Of a stretch of 44,278 nt of DNA, positions 16,931-25,187 are shown in pieces (the first letter of the stretch is position 1; every line of letters begins with the position of its first letter). The notes under the pieces are model-generated. The model was given only the letters and a program-made list of their open reading frames with translations, was not told the DNA's origin and did no database searches. Source of the DNA: Clostridia bacterium (lineage in GTDB: Bacteria; Bacillota; Clostridia; Oscillospirales; Ruminococcaceae). The stretch is from NCBI GenBank assembly GCA_009929695.1, contig RZZW01000026.1, positions 1 to 44,278 of the forward strand. Reading direction: 5' to 3'. The position numbers were made by a program, and so were the translations under genes.

Positions 16931-17119
16931 CTAAAGAAAAAAGAAGTAAGGTGTGACGCCTGCACACCTCTGTCATTCTGAGCGAAGCGAAGAATCTTTT
17001 GCGCATCGACGTAGGTTTTAAGATTCTTCGCTTCGCTCAGAATGACAGAAAACGGCTAACCATTTAAATGTGACGCCACAGCGTCACTCCTTAACTTTTC
17101 TCTTTTCTTTCTTCTCTTT
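16931..17119. repeat. AT-rich terminal-inverted-repeat element, copy 2, with nested repeat
   Basis: The left end (about 16931-16950, GAAAAAAGAAGTAAGG) and right end (about 17068-17119, TGACGC ... CTCCTTAAC then a C/T-rich run) belong to the same family as 111-260. A TGTCATTCTGAG repeat sits inside. The right end supplies bases of the fbp stop codon. Confidence 0.7.
16971..17047. repeat. TGTCATTCTGAG palindromic repeat, copy 2
   Basis: This copy of about 77 bp has long, nearly perfect arms: TGTCATTCTGAGCGAAGCG and its complement. It is nested within the AT-rich element 16931-17119, which suggests it arrived later. Confidence 0.87.
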
Positions 17120-19111
17120 TTATGCCTGTTCCTTTATAGTCCCGTCCGCATATGCGGTTAGCAGCTTTTTCAAATCTTCTATCTGACATTGCAAGCGCAT
17201 ACCCTCGTCGGTGTCCTCGACGCGGATACGGCGCTCGTTTGTTTCAAAAACGTTTACGGTTGATAGTATATCCACATTATCAAGTATTGCCTGCTGTGTG
17301 CTTTCAAATTCACCGTGGCTGCGCAGTGTGAGTCCGCGCGACGATGATACAAGCGTATAGCCCGCAATGCCTGTCTTTGTGTGATACGCCTTGCAAAAGC
17401 CGCCGTCTATCACTATTAAGCGCCCGCCCGCCTTTATCGGCGTTTCGCCGTCGGCTGCACGCACGGGCACGTGGCCGTTTATAATGTGGCTGTGCACGCC
17501 GTCAAGCCCAAATTCGTCAAAAATTTTCAGCGCCGTGCGCTCCGCGATAGATGTGTCCTCGCTCTCGATAAAATCGTAATACGAATTTTTCTTTTCGAGC
17601 TTCACGTCCGCGTCGTCGATGAAAAGCTGTTCAAACGTGCTCATCTTGTCGCGCCCAAATATAGGCGAGTTTTTGCCGCACCACAAATACCAAAGAAAAT
17701 CTTGCCCCATGCGGCGTGCGACGCTGTTATCAGGCGCAAAATATCCCTGCCGCGCCATTCTCTCGCAAAAATCCATCCACGACCGCCCGTAATATGTCCT
17801 GTCGCCGACAGTTGTCTGGCTGAAGCTGCCGTTTTTGTTAAAGGGTATCGCGCCGTGATAAAGCAGGTTGTTGTTCTCGATTTTATACACGCTGCCCTTG
17901 GCGTAAATAAAGCGTATATGCCGTTGCAAACGCTCGCTTTCCTCAAAGCTTTGGCACAGCTTTATCATAACCTCGTGCTCCTCGGGCGTGAGCTTTGTCG
18001 GGTTTTGCGGGTCGACAGTGGGGAAGTCGCAGTCTTTCAGGCTATACTCAACGCCGTCAATCTTTATGCGCTGTGTCGTGAAATCTATGCTGTTTAAAAG
18101 CGCCCTGTCCTCCATGTCAAAGCCGGAATTTCGCGCGATGACCTCCGCTTCAAGCTTGAACAAAATCATCGCGATAGCCTTGTGCATACGCGCAACGCGC
18201 ATTAAATCGCGAGGTGTGTATTCCCCCTCGCACACGTTTTTCGGCATGAAGTCGGATACGTCGGTGTCCTTGTAAAATTCCTCCGCAAAAAGCGACAGCG
18301 GGCGCAGGTTGATGCCGTAGCCGTCCTCGAGCGTCTCAAGGTTGTTGTAGCTTAGCGTGATGTGTATAACGCCCGCAATGCATACCGGGCTGCCCGCCGC
18401 CGCGCCCATCCACTGAACATCGTGGTTGCCCCACTGAATGTCAACAGAGTGGTGGCTCATCAGCTCGTCAATTATGATGTCAGGGCGCGCGCCGCGGTCA
18501 AAAATGTCGCCGACGATGTGCAGCTTAAAAACCGCCAGCCTTTTTATAAGCTCCGCCATCGCGATTATAAAGTCCTCGGCGCGGCCTATATCTATTATGG
18601 ACGAAAGTATGCGTCCGTAGTAATTTTCTTTGTCGTGATCTTCAAAATGTGCGTGAAGCAGCTCGTCTATTATGTACGCAAAGTCGTGAGGCAGGCGTTT
18701 TCGCACAAAGCTGCGCGTGTATTTGCTCGATGCCATGCGGCAAACGTCTATCATGCGGTAAAGCGTTATGCGATACCACGATTCCAAATCTTTTTCCTTC
18801 ACCTTTAGCTGCGCAAGCTTTTGCGCGGGATAGTAGATGAGCGTCGCGAACTCAGCACGCTCCTCGGCAGACATAGTGTCAGACAGCACGCGGTCGACCT
18901 TTTCCTTAATAACGCCGGACGCGTTGCTCAAAATGTGTGTAAAGGCTTCGCTCTCGCCGTGCAAATCGCTCATGAAATGCTCTGTCGGCTTTGGCAGCTT
19001 TAAAATCGCCTGCAAGTTTATAATTTCGCCCGAAGCCGCCGAAATGGTTGGATATTCCTTTGAAAGCTGCTTCAAAAATTTAAGCTCTGTCGCGCTTATG
19101 CTCTCCGTCAT
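17120..19111 (-). CDS. fbp: Fructose-1,6-bisphosphatase, class III
   Basis: This 663-residue enzyme hydrolyses fructose 1,6-bisphosphate to fructose 6-phosphate in gluconeogenesis (EC 3.1.3.11). The class III Firmicute form is identified by its size and by metallophosphatase-like motifs (MSDLHGE, GDIFDRGARPD, WGNHD, INGHVPV). The ATG at 19111 follows GGAGGAG; an upstream in-frame start at 19129 would lie before that site. Together with the PPi-type phosphofructokinase at 36494 it indicates both directions of the fructose phosphate step. It shares a symmetrical promoter region with the divergent radical SAM gene. Confidence 0.95.
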   Translation of the reverse strand: MTESISATELKFLKQLSKEYPTISAASGEIINLQAILKLPKPTEHFMSDLHGESEAFTHILSNASGVIKEKVDRVLSDTMSAEERAEFATLIYYPAQKLAQLKVKEKDLESWYRITLYRMIDVCRMASSKYTRSFVRKRLPHDFAYIIDELLHAHFEDHDKENYYGRILSSIIDIGRAEDFIIAMAELIKRLAVFKLHIVGDIFDRGARPDIIIDELMSHHSVDIQWGNHDVQWMGAAAGSPVCIAGVIHITLSYNNLETLEDGYGINLRPLSLFAEEFYKDTDVSDFMPKNVCEGEYTPRDLMRVARMHKAIAMILFKLEAEVIARNSGFDMEDRALLNSIDFTTQRIKIDGVEYSLKDCDFPTVDPQNPTKLTPEEHEVMIKLCQSFEESERLQRHIRFIYAKGSVYKIENNNLLYHGAIPFNKNGSFSQTTVGDRTYYGRSWMDFCERMARQGYFAPDNSVARRMGQDFLWYLWCGKNSPIFGRDKMSTFEQLFIDDADVKLEKKNSYYDFIESEDTSIAERTALKIFDEFGLDGVHSHIINGHVPVRAADGETPIKAGGRLIVIDGGFCKAYHTKTGIAGYTLVSSSRGLTLRSHGEFESTQQAILDNVDILSTVNVFETNERRIRVEDTDEGMRLQCQIEDLKKLLTAYADGTIKEQA

Positions 19112-19146
19112 TGCCTCTCCTCCATTCAATAGGGATATATATACTT

Positions 19147-19187
19147 ACGCTTCTATTTTAGCATATTGTGTGGTAAAATAGAAGCGT
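19147..19187. promoter_or_regulatory. Symmetrical divergent promoter/operator between fbp and the radical SAM gene
   Basis: ACGCTTCTATTTTA (19147-19160) and TAAAATAGAAGCGT (19174-19187) form a perfect 14-bp inverted repeat with a 13-nt spacer. Each arm contains TAAAAT, which can act as the -10 box outward on its own strand. The -35 position of each promoter falls on the other arm (TTCTAT). So one palindrome may serve as two back-to-back promoters and an operator. Confidence 0.55.
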
Positions 19188-19201
19188 GAAAGGAGAATTT
19201 T

Positions 19202-20095
19202 ATGTTGAATATTCCTAAAAAATGTACGCTCTGCCCGCGAAAATGCGGTGCAGACAGAAATAAAGAAAAAGGTTTTTGCGGCGGCGGACAAAGCGTGCGC
19301 CTTGCAAGAGCCGCGCTTCATATGTGGGAAGAACCGTGCATAAGCGGCACAAAGGGCAGCGGAACGGTGTTTTTTTCAGGGTGCAGCTTGCAATGCTGCT
19401 ATTGCCAAAATTATAAAATAAGCGCCGAAAATTTCGGAAAAGATGTGTCGCAAGAGCGCCTTGCCGAGATTTTTTTGCAGCTTCAAACGGACGGCGCGCA
19501 TAATATTAACCTTGTCTCCGCGTCGCATTATCTGCCGTGGGTCATAGATGCGCTCGACGCTGTGCGCGGGAAACTTACAATTCCTGTTGTCTACAACACA
19601 GGCGGCTACGAGACTAAAGAGGCGATAGACGCACTTCGCGGCTATGTCAATATTTTTTTGACTGACATAAAATATTTTTCGCCCGAGTTTTCAAAGCGGT
19701 ATTCAAACGCGGAGGATTATTTTACAGTAGCCTATGCCACCGCAAAGCAGATGATAGAAATGACAGGCGCGCCTAAATTTGACGCGGACGGCATAATGCA
19801 AAGCGGCGTGATAATTCGACACCTAGCCCTGCCCGCCGCACTAAACGACACAAAAGCCGTCCTCAATGCAATCGCAAAATTGCCAAAGGACAGCTTTTTA
19901 ATAAGCATAATGAGCCAGTATACGCCGTTTTATAAAGCCAAAAACACAAAGCCCCTAAACCGCCGCATATCAACCTACGAGTACAAAAATGCCATAAACT
20001 ACGCCGCAGATTTAAACTTAACAACAGGCTTTATGCAGCAAAAAAGCAGTGCAAAAGAGGAGTATACGCCTGAATTTGATTTGGAAGGCTTATAA
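19202..20095 (+). CDS. Radical SAM protein, pyruvate formate-lyase-activase-like
   Basis: This 297-residue radical SAM enzyme has the cluster motif CSLQCCYC (C61, C65, C68), preceded by a cysteine-rich N-terminal region (C8, C11, C15, C26). This layout matches the uncharacterised PflX/PflA-like group and not canonical PflA, and no glycyl-radical enzyme gene is nearby. The target is unknown. The ATG follows AAGGAG. It is divergent from fbp and convergent with rex, with a palindromic repeat between. Confidence 0.85.
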   Translation: MLNIPKKCTLCPRKCGADRNKEKGFCGGGQSVRLARAALHMWEEPCISGTKGSGTVFFSGCSLQCCYCQNYKISAENFGKDVSQERLAEIFLQLQTDGAHNINLVSASHYLPWVIDALDAVRGKLTIPVVYNTGGYETKEAIDALRGYVNIFLTDIKYFSPEFSKRYSNAEDYFTVAYATAKQMIEMTGAPKFDADGIMQSGVIIRHLALPAALNDTKAVLNAIAKLPKDSFLISIMSQYTPFYKAKNTKPLNRRISTYEYKNAINYAADLNLTTGFMQQKSSAKEEYTPEFDLEGL

Positions 20096-20106
20096 AACAA
20101 TAATAA

Positions 20107-20178
20107 TGTAGGGGACAGGTTTCCCGTCCCGAAAGGTTTTTTATTTAACCAATCGGGACGGAAAACCCGTCCCCTACA
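20107..20178. repeat. GTAGGG palindromic element, copy 3
   Basis: Two 26-nt arms (20107-20132 and 20153-20178) differ at two positions. The ends are TGTAGGGG/CCCCTACA, and each arm folds through GGGAC/GTCCC. It lies between the convergent radical SAM and rex genes and may help termination. Confidence 0.85.
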
Positions 20179-20193
20179 TACTATGAAGCGATT

Positions 20194-20826
20194 TTATTCG
20201 TTTCTCACTCTATACCCGAGGCTCATCAAGCTGTCTCCGAGGTGGACGTTTTCTACTGTGATGTCGCTGTAATCGGCGGAGAGGTCGTAATGGCTGAAAT
20301 TCCAAAAGCCTTTTATGCCGAGCGCGACAAGCGTCGGAGCCAGTGCGTGCGCGCTTGAACGCGGGATGCACAGCACGGCGACGGCGGGGTGATGCTCGCG
20401 GCAAAACGACTCTATGTGCGACACATCCTGTATCGTCAGCCCGCAAATCTCGCCGCCAATCTCGTGCTCGCTCTTGTCAAACGCCGCCACAAGGCTGTAT
20501 CCGCGCGCTTCTTTTGTGAGAAATCCTGAAATTGCGCGTCCAAGCTTACCTGTGCCAATTAAAATTGTGGGCAGCTTTTCGCCGCTGAAAAGCAGTGTGG
20601 ATATCTCGTCGAGCAAAACATCAACGTGATATCCGATGCCCTGCTGCCCAAACCCGCCAAAGCAGTTAAAATCCTGCCTGACCTGTGACGCGGTTGTGCC
20701 CATAGCCTTTGCAAGCTCACTGGACGACACCTTCACAACACCGTTTTTGTGCATATCCGAAATATAGCGGTAATATTTTGGCAAACGCTTGATAACCGGT
20801 AAAGAAACCTTATTTTGTACAGCCAT
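20194..20826 (-). CDS. rex: Redox-sensing transcriptional repressor Rex
   Basis: This 210-residue homodimeric repressor senses the NADH/NAD+ ratio. A winged-helix domain (about 1-80, with SSSELAKAMGTTASQVRQDF and the GGFGQQGIGY turn) precedes a Rossmann domain with GTGKLG at 91-96. Length is typical. The ATG at 20826 follows GAGGAG; the in-frame extension to 20997 has no ribosome site and overlaps repeat sequence. Family members control fermentation and respiration genes. I saw no clear Rex box (TTGTTAAnnnnTTAACAA type) directly upstream. Confidence 0.95.
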   Translation of the reverse strand: MAVQNKVSLPVIKRLPKYYRYISDMHKNGVVKVSSSELAKAMGTTASQVRQDFNCFGGFGQQGIGYHVDVLLDEISTLLFSGEKLPTILIGTGKLGRAISGFLTKEARGYSLVAAFDKSEHEIGGEICGLTIQDVSHIESFCREHHPAVAVLCIPRSSAHALAPTLVALGIKGFWNFSHYDLSADYSDITVENVHLGDSLMSLGYRVRNE

Positions 20827-20933
20827 ATATAAACTCCTCGAAGTGTAAACGTAGTGCGATTTTAAAATTGAAATTTTGCACATCTTCACGGCAACGGACG
20901 CCATGTATGATTTCCGTGCAATTTTGTAGGTTG

Positions 20934-21030
20934 TGTAGGGGCGATTCACGAATCGCCCGAAAAACAATCGCGAGCGTGTTGCTGCCAATTTATGCAAAGC
21001 TACGCGGGCGATTCGTGAATCGCCCCTACA
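20934..21030. repeat. GTAGGG palindromic element, copy 4
   Basis: Two 26-nt arms (20934-20959 and 21005-21030) are perfect inverted repeats, ends TGTAGGGG/CCCCTACA. Each arm is a palindrome on GGGCGATTC/GAATCGCCC. The middle is longer (45 nt) than in the other copies. Apart from this element, the 240-bp gap between rex and icd shows nothing I can name. Confidence 0.87.
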
Positions 21031-21066
21031 TATTTTCGATGGTTAGCGTGATGCGCATTTATTTTC

Positions 21067-22224
21067 TTACAGCGCCTCAATTGTCTCCATAACATAGTCG
21101 CCGTATTCGCTGCAGGTGCAGCCTGTGTCGCGGCCTGTGATAGTGAGCTTTTTGTCCTCAAACATGCACTTGTCAAGCGCCGCTGTAAGCTTGTCGGCCT
21201 CTTTTTGATAGCCGATGTGCGAAAGCAGCATAACGCTTGCACGCAGCATGCTGCAAGGGTCTGCATATTGTGCGCGACCCTCTTTTACCATGCGCGGCGC
21301 ACTGCCGTGAATAGCCTCAAACATGGCATAGCGCTTGCCGATGTTTCCGCTGCCCGCCGTGCCTACGCCGCCCTGAAACTCCGCGGCTTCGTCTGTGATG
21401 ATGTCGCCGTAAAGGTTCGGCAGCACAAATACCTGAAAATCCTTGCGGCGCTTCTCGTCAACAAGCTTCGCCGTCATGATGTCGATGTACCAGTCGTCCG
21501 TTGTGATGTCAGGGTGCTTTGCGCCCTCGGCTTGGCAAAGCTTCAAAAATTTGCCGTCCGTCGCCTTAATTATATTCGCCTTTGTGACGATTGAGACACG
21601 GTTTTTGTGGTTTTTCTCGGCAAAATCATACGCAAGCTTCGCTATGCGCTCTGTGCCGTCCGTTGTTGTGATGGTGAAATCGACCGAAATTCCGTCGTCA
21701 GTCTCAAAGCCGCAGCTTCCGAGCGTGTATGCACCCTCGGTGTTCTCACGGAAGAACGTCCAGTCGATGCCTTTTTCGGGCACCTTAACAGGGCGCACGT
21801 TTGCAAAGAGGTCAAGCTCCTTGCGCATTGCGACGTTGGCGCTCTCGATATTAGGCCATTCGTCGCCCGCACGCGGTGTAGTTGTCGGCCCTTTTAAAAT
21901 GACGTGGCAGGCCTTTAATTCCTCGAGAACGTCGTCGGGGATAGCCTTCATGCACGCGGCGCGGTTTTCAATCGTCAAGCCGTCGATTTCTTTAAACGTA
22001 ACCTTGCCCTTGGCAACCTCGTCCTTTAGCAAAAAGCGAAGTACGCGCTCGGCTTCTTTGGTGATTGTCTCACCGATGCCGTCGCCGCCGCATATGCCGA
22101 TGATGATTGTGTCAAGCTTTGAATAATCGACAAAATCTCCCTGCGCGCGCATTTTCGCGACGCGGGCTTTCTGCTGTTCAATTAAAGCTGCAAATTTATC
22201 CTGAGCTTCGTTTATATTAACCAT
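21067..22224 (-). CDS. icd: Isocitrate dehydrogenase (isocitrate/isopropylmalate dehydrogenase family)
   Basis: This 385-residue enzyme oxidatively decarboxylates isocitrate to 2-oxoglutarate. Family marks are GGDGIGETITKEA near the N-terminus, FRENTEGAYTLGS, and the late segment NLYGDIITDEAAEFQGGVGTAG with metal-binding aspartates. It is the shorter clostridial form with an N-terminal extension of about 35 residues. Location 13 bp after acn in the same operon supports isocitrate over isopropylmalate as substrate. NAD or NADP preference cannot be settled from what I can see. The ATG follows GGAGGG. Confidence 0.88.
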   Translation of the reverse strand: MVNINEAQDKFAALIEQQKARVAKMRAQGDFVDYSKLDTIIIGICGGDGIGETITKEAERVLRFLLKDEVAKGKVTFKEIDGLTIENRAACMKAIPDDVLEELKACHVILKGPTTTPRAGDEWPNIESANVAMRKELDLFANVRPVKVPEKGIDWTFFRENTEGAYTLGSCGFETDDGISVDFTITTTDGTERIAKLAYDFAEKNHKNRVSIVTKANIIKATDGKFLKLCQAEGAKHPDITTDDWYIDIMTAKLVDEKRRKDFQVFVLPNLYGDIITDEAAEFQGGVGTAGSGNIGKRYAMFEAIHGSAPRMVKEGRAQYADPCSMLRASVMLLSHIGYQKEADKLTAALDKCMFEDKKLTITGRDTGCTCSEYGDYVMETIEAL

Positions 22225-22237
22225 TTTAAACCCTCCA

Positions 22238-24169
22238 TTACTTGTTTTGTTCGCGTGTATAGTTAAGCAGGCCGCCTGCCTTGATAACCGTGGCTTGGCG
22301 CTCGCTTATGTCGCATTTTAGCGTCATAACCTTGCCTGTCGTCTCGTCTGTAAGCGTGATTTCGCCGTTTTCAACACCGCTCAATACGCCTGTGAGCTTT
22401 AATTTGTCGCCTAGCGAAATTGTGTCGCCGTCGTCCGCGTTTGCAAATTCAAGCGGAAGAATGCCCGCGTTTACAAGGTTTGCCTTGTGTATGCGCGCAA
22501 AGCTTTTTACAATTACGGCGCGAATGCCAAGATAAAGCGGAACAAGCGCCGCGTGCTCACGGCTAGAGCCTTGGCCGTAGTTTGCGCCGCCGACGATAAA
22601 CCCGCCGTCAGCCGCAAGCGCACGCTTCGGGAACTCCGTGTCGCACACTTCAAAACAGAAGTTTGCAAGGTGCGGTATGTTGCTGCGGTAGGGAAGTATC
22701 TTGCTGCCCGCGGGCATGATGTGGTCTGTCGTTATGTTGTCGCCAACCTTTAAAAGGCACGGCAGCGCCATTTCGTCTGTCAAGGGTTCGGCCTGCGGAA
22801 GCGGCTTAATGTTAGGCCCACGCAAAATTTCAACGCTCTCATACGTCGCGTCGTCCGCGGGCATGTCCACCATATTGTCGTTTATCGGGAAGCTTTCGGG
22901 CATCGCCACTTTGTCCACTGCGGGCAGCGTTGTCGGGTCTGTTATATATCCCGAAAGGCAGCTTGCCGCCGCTGTTTCGGGGCTGACTAAATAAACCTGA
23001 CCGTCCTTTGTGCCGCTGCGCCCTTCAAAGTTGCGGTTAAATGTTCTAAGCGAAACGCCCGCCGAATTAGGGCTTTGACCCATGCCGATGCAGGGCCCGC
23101 AAGCGCTTTCAAGTATGCGTGCGCCCGCGTCAAGCAGCGAGGCAAGCGCGCCGTTTTCACTTAACATCGTAAGCACCTGACGGCTGCCCGGCGCAATTGC
23201 AAGGCTGACGTCGGGCGATACTGTTTTGCCTTTAAGTATCTCCGCGACTGTCATTAGGTCGGTGTAGCTTGAGTTTGTGCAAGAGCCTATGCAGACCTGA
23301 TCAACCTTAGTCATGCCGAGGCTTTTCACGGTTTTTATATTGTCGGGGCTGTGCGGACACGCCGCGAGCGGTTTAAGCGATGATAAATCAATGTTTACCA
23401 CCTCGTCATAAACGGCATCTGCGTCAGCGTCAAGAGGTATGTAATCCTCCTCGCGTCCCTGCGCCTTCAAAAACGCTCTTGTCGTCTCGTCGCTGGGGAA
23501 AACAGAGGTCGTCGCGCCAAGCTCTGCGCCCATGTTTGTTATGGTGGCACGCTGCGGCACGCTTAGCGATTTAACGCCCTCGCCGCTGTATTCGATAACC
23601 TTGCCAACGCCACCCTTAACTGTCAAAACGCGCAGCACTTCAAGAATGATGTCCTTTGCGGAAACCATAGGCTGCAATTCGCCCGTCAGCACAACGTGTG
23701 TAATTTTGGGGTAGGGGATATAGTACGCCCCGCCGCCCATTGCGACGGCAACGTCAAGCCCGCCCGCGCCCATTGCAAGCGCGCCTATGCCGCCGGCTGT
23801 CGGCGTGTGACTGTCTGAGCCAATCAGCGTTTTGCCCGGTTTTGCAAAGCGCTCAAGGTGCACCTGATGGCAAATGCCGTTTCCGGGGCGCGAATAGCGC
23901 ACGCCGATTTTTTTTGCCACAGTGCGGATAAAACGGTGGTCGTCAGCGTTCATAAATCCGCTTTGCAGCGTGTTGTGGTCGATATACGCCACAGAAAGCT
24001 CTGTTTTTACGCGCGGAATGCCCATTGCCTCATATTCAAGATACGCCATAGTGCCTGTCGCGTCCTGCGTCAAGGTTTGGTCAATGCGCAGCCCGACCTC
24101 ATTGCCGACTTTGGCTGTGCCGTCGATGAGATGCGCGTCAATAATCTTTTGCGATATACTTTTTCCCAT
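22238..24169 (-). CDS. acn: Aconitate hydratase
   Basis: This 643-residue [4Fe-4S] enzyme isomerises citrate and isocitrate (EC 4.2.1.3). Cluster cysteines are visible in IGSCTNSSYTD and ESACGPCIGMGQSP. GSDSHTPTAGGIGALAMGAGG and the C-terminal swivel-domain segment GGANYGQGSSREHAAL are also present. Length fits the compact Aquifex-type aconitase. The ATG at 24169 follows AAGAGGG. It is the first gene of acn-icd, with a strong promoter at 24211-24239. Confidence 0.95.
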   Translation of the reverse strand: MGKSISQKIIDAHLIDGTAKVGNEVGLRIDQTLTQDATGTMAYLEYEAMGIPRVKTELSVAYIDHNTLQSGFMNADDHRFIRTVAKKIGVRYSRPGNGICHQVHLERFAKPGKTLIGSDSHTPTAGGIGALAMGAGGLDVAVAMGGGAYYIPYPKITHVVLTGELQPMVSAKDIILEVLRVLTVKGGVGKVIEYSGEGVKSLSVPQRATITNMGAELGATTSVFPSDETTRAFLKAQGREEDYIPLDADADAVYDEVVNIDLSSLKPLAACPHSPDNIKTVKSLGMTKVDQVCIGSCTNSSYTDLMTVAEILKGKTVSPDVSLAIAPGSRQVLTMLSENGALASLLDAGARILESACGPCIGMGQSPNSAGVSLRTFNRNFEGRSGTKDGQVYLVSPETAAASCLSGYITDPTTLPAVDKVAMPESFPINDNMVDMPADDATYESVEILRGPNIKPLPQAEPLTDEMALPCLLKVGDNITTDHIMPAGSKILPYRSNIPHLANFCFEVCDTEFPKRALAADGGFIVGGANYGQGSSREHAALVPLYLGIRAVIVKSFARIHKANLVNAGILPLEFANADDGDTISLGDKLKLTGVLSGVENGEITLTDETTGKVMTLKCDISERQATVIKAGGLLNYTREQNK

Positions 24170-24200
24170 GTAAAAAAGCCCTCTTTCTTTACATAATTTA

Positions 24201-24216
24201 TACAATAAATATTGTA
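24201..24216. promoter_or_regulatory. Palindrome overlapping the acn -10 box
   Basis: TACAATAAATATTGTA is a perfect inverted repeat (7-bp arms, 2-nt centre) that includes the -10 box of the acn promoter. It may be an operator, but the A/T richness makes chance plausible. Confidence 0.35.
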
Positions 24217-24239
24217 GCCTTTTTTTATTTCATTGTCAA
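24211..24239 (-). promoter_or_regulatory. Promoter of acn-icd
   Basis: On the minus strand TTGACA (24239-24234), 17 nt, TACAAT (24216-24211): perfect -35 and near-perfect -10. Confidence 0.85.
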
Positions 24240-24243
24240 TCAA

Positions 24244-24272
24244 TTCACAAACTTTGCAAGGTGTGATACAAT
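24244..24272 (+). promoter_or_regulatory. Promoter of the HAD phosphatase gene
   Basis: TTCACA (24244-24249), 17 nt, TACAAT (24267-24272), with TGTGA before the -10 box. It is back-to-back with the acn promoter. Confidence 0.65.
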
Positions 24273-24307
24273 AATTTTATACAATATTAACTAAGGAGCG
24301 ATGATTT

Positions 24308-25081
24308 TTGGTAAAACTTATAGCAAGCGACATTGACGGCACACTTTTGCAGGGCGAGGAAACCGAGGTAAGCGCAAAAACCTTTGACAATATACGCCGT
24401 CTTGCGGCAAAAAATATAGCCTTTTGCGCGGCGAGCGGCAGACAGTACACAAGCCTGCGCCGCCTTTTTGCGCCTGTTGCGGACGACATATATTATATCT
24501 GCGAAAACGGCGCGATGGTGTATACAAGGGGCGAAAAGCATATAATATGTAAGACCCCGATGCCGCGCCCGCTCGCGCTAAAGCTCATAGACGAAATATG
24601 CAAAAATCCCGAATGCGAGGTGCTCATAAGCGGCGACGACATGAGCTATCTCATACCGAAAACCGACGAAATAGTTTACCTGATGAGTAATTTCACAGGC
24701 AACAACGTCACAGTAGTCAAAAATGCGGACGAGGTAGCGTGCGATATTGTGAAGATATCCGCCTACGTCAAAAACCAAAGCCCCGCCGCGCTCGAAGCTG
24801 CCATGGGCGAATGTTGGCGCAAAGCGGGCTTTAACGTCGCCGTCGCGGGCGAGGACTGGCTCGACTTCACCCTTGCCGACAAAGGCACAGGGCTTGACGG
24901 GCTTTGCAAAGCGCTAAAAATCGGCAAAGAAAACGTCATGGCGTTTGGCGACAATTACAACGATATCCCTCTTTTAACAGCGGCGGGTATGCCGTATATC
25001 ATGCAAAATGCCGCGCCTGATTTGCGCCTGAAATTTGCAAATTCCTGCGCGGATGTAAACGAAATTTTGGATAAGCTGTAA
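24308..25081 (+). CDS. HAD-superfamily hydrolase, Cof type
   Basis: This 257-residue phosphatase of the Cof/YidA subfamily has the nucleophile motif SDIDGTLL (D8, D10), a C2-type cap, and the C-terminal metal-binding motif MAFGDNYNDIPLL. Such enzymes dephosphorylate sugar phosphates or flavin/pyridoxal precursors; the substrate cannot be assigned. The TTG at 24308 is the only reasonable start, 9 nt after AAGGAG (24293-24298). An ATG at 24301 is in another frame. Confidence 0.9.
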   Translation: MVKLIASDIDGTLLQGEETEVSAKTFDNIRRLAAKNIAFCAASGRQYTSLRRLFAPVADDIYYICENGAMVYTRGEKHIICKTPMPRPLALKLIDEICKNPECEVLISGDDMSYLIPKTDEIVYLMSNFTGNNVTVVKNADEVACDIVKISAYVKNQSPAALEAAMGECWRKAGFNVAVAGEDWLDFTLADKGTGLDGLCKALKIGKENVMAFGDNYNDIPLLTAAGMPYIMQNAAPDLRLKFANSCADVNEILDKL

Positions 25082-25144
25082 GTATTTGCAAAAAATGGTA
25101 AAAATCGCAAGAAAACGGTAAGCTTTAAATCTTCGCAAATTTTT

Positions 25145-25154
25145 GTGATATACT
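25145..25154 (+). promoter_or_regulatory. Extended -10 promoter of the SH3-domain lipoprotein gene
   Basis: TTGTGATATACT ends at 25154. The TATACT box (25149-25154) carries the TGTGA extension and there is no good -35 box. Confidence 0.5.
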
Positions 25155-25187
25155 TTTTAATGCAAAGTAATTTCGAGGAGAATTTTA

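Noticed and set aside
17471-18097. 208-residue plus-strand frame opposite fbp
   Set aside because: It is antisense to a complete class III fructose bisphosphatase with no start signal.
20827-21066. Rex-binding site in front of rex
   Set aside because: No sequence close to TTGTTAAnnnnTTAACAA was found; the gap is mostly a GTAGGG repeat.
21443-22126. Long open frame on the plus strand opposite icd
   Set aside because: It is antisense to a clear isocitrate dehydrogenase gene, has no ribosome site, and has low-complexity Ser/Val-rich composition typical of shadow frames.
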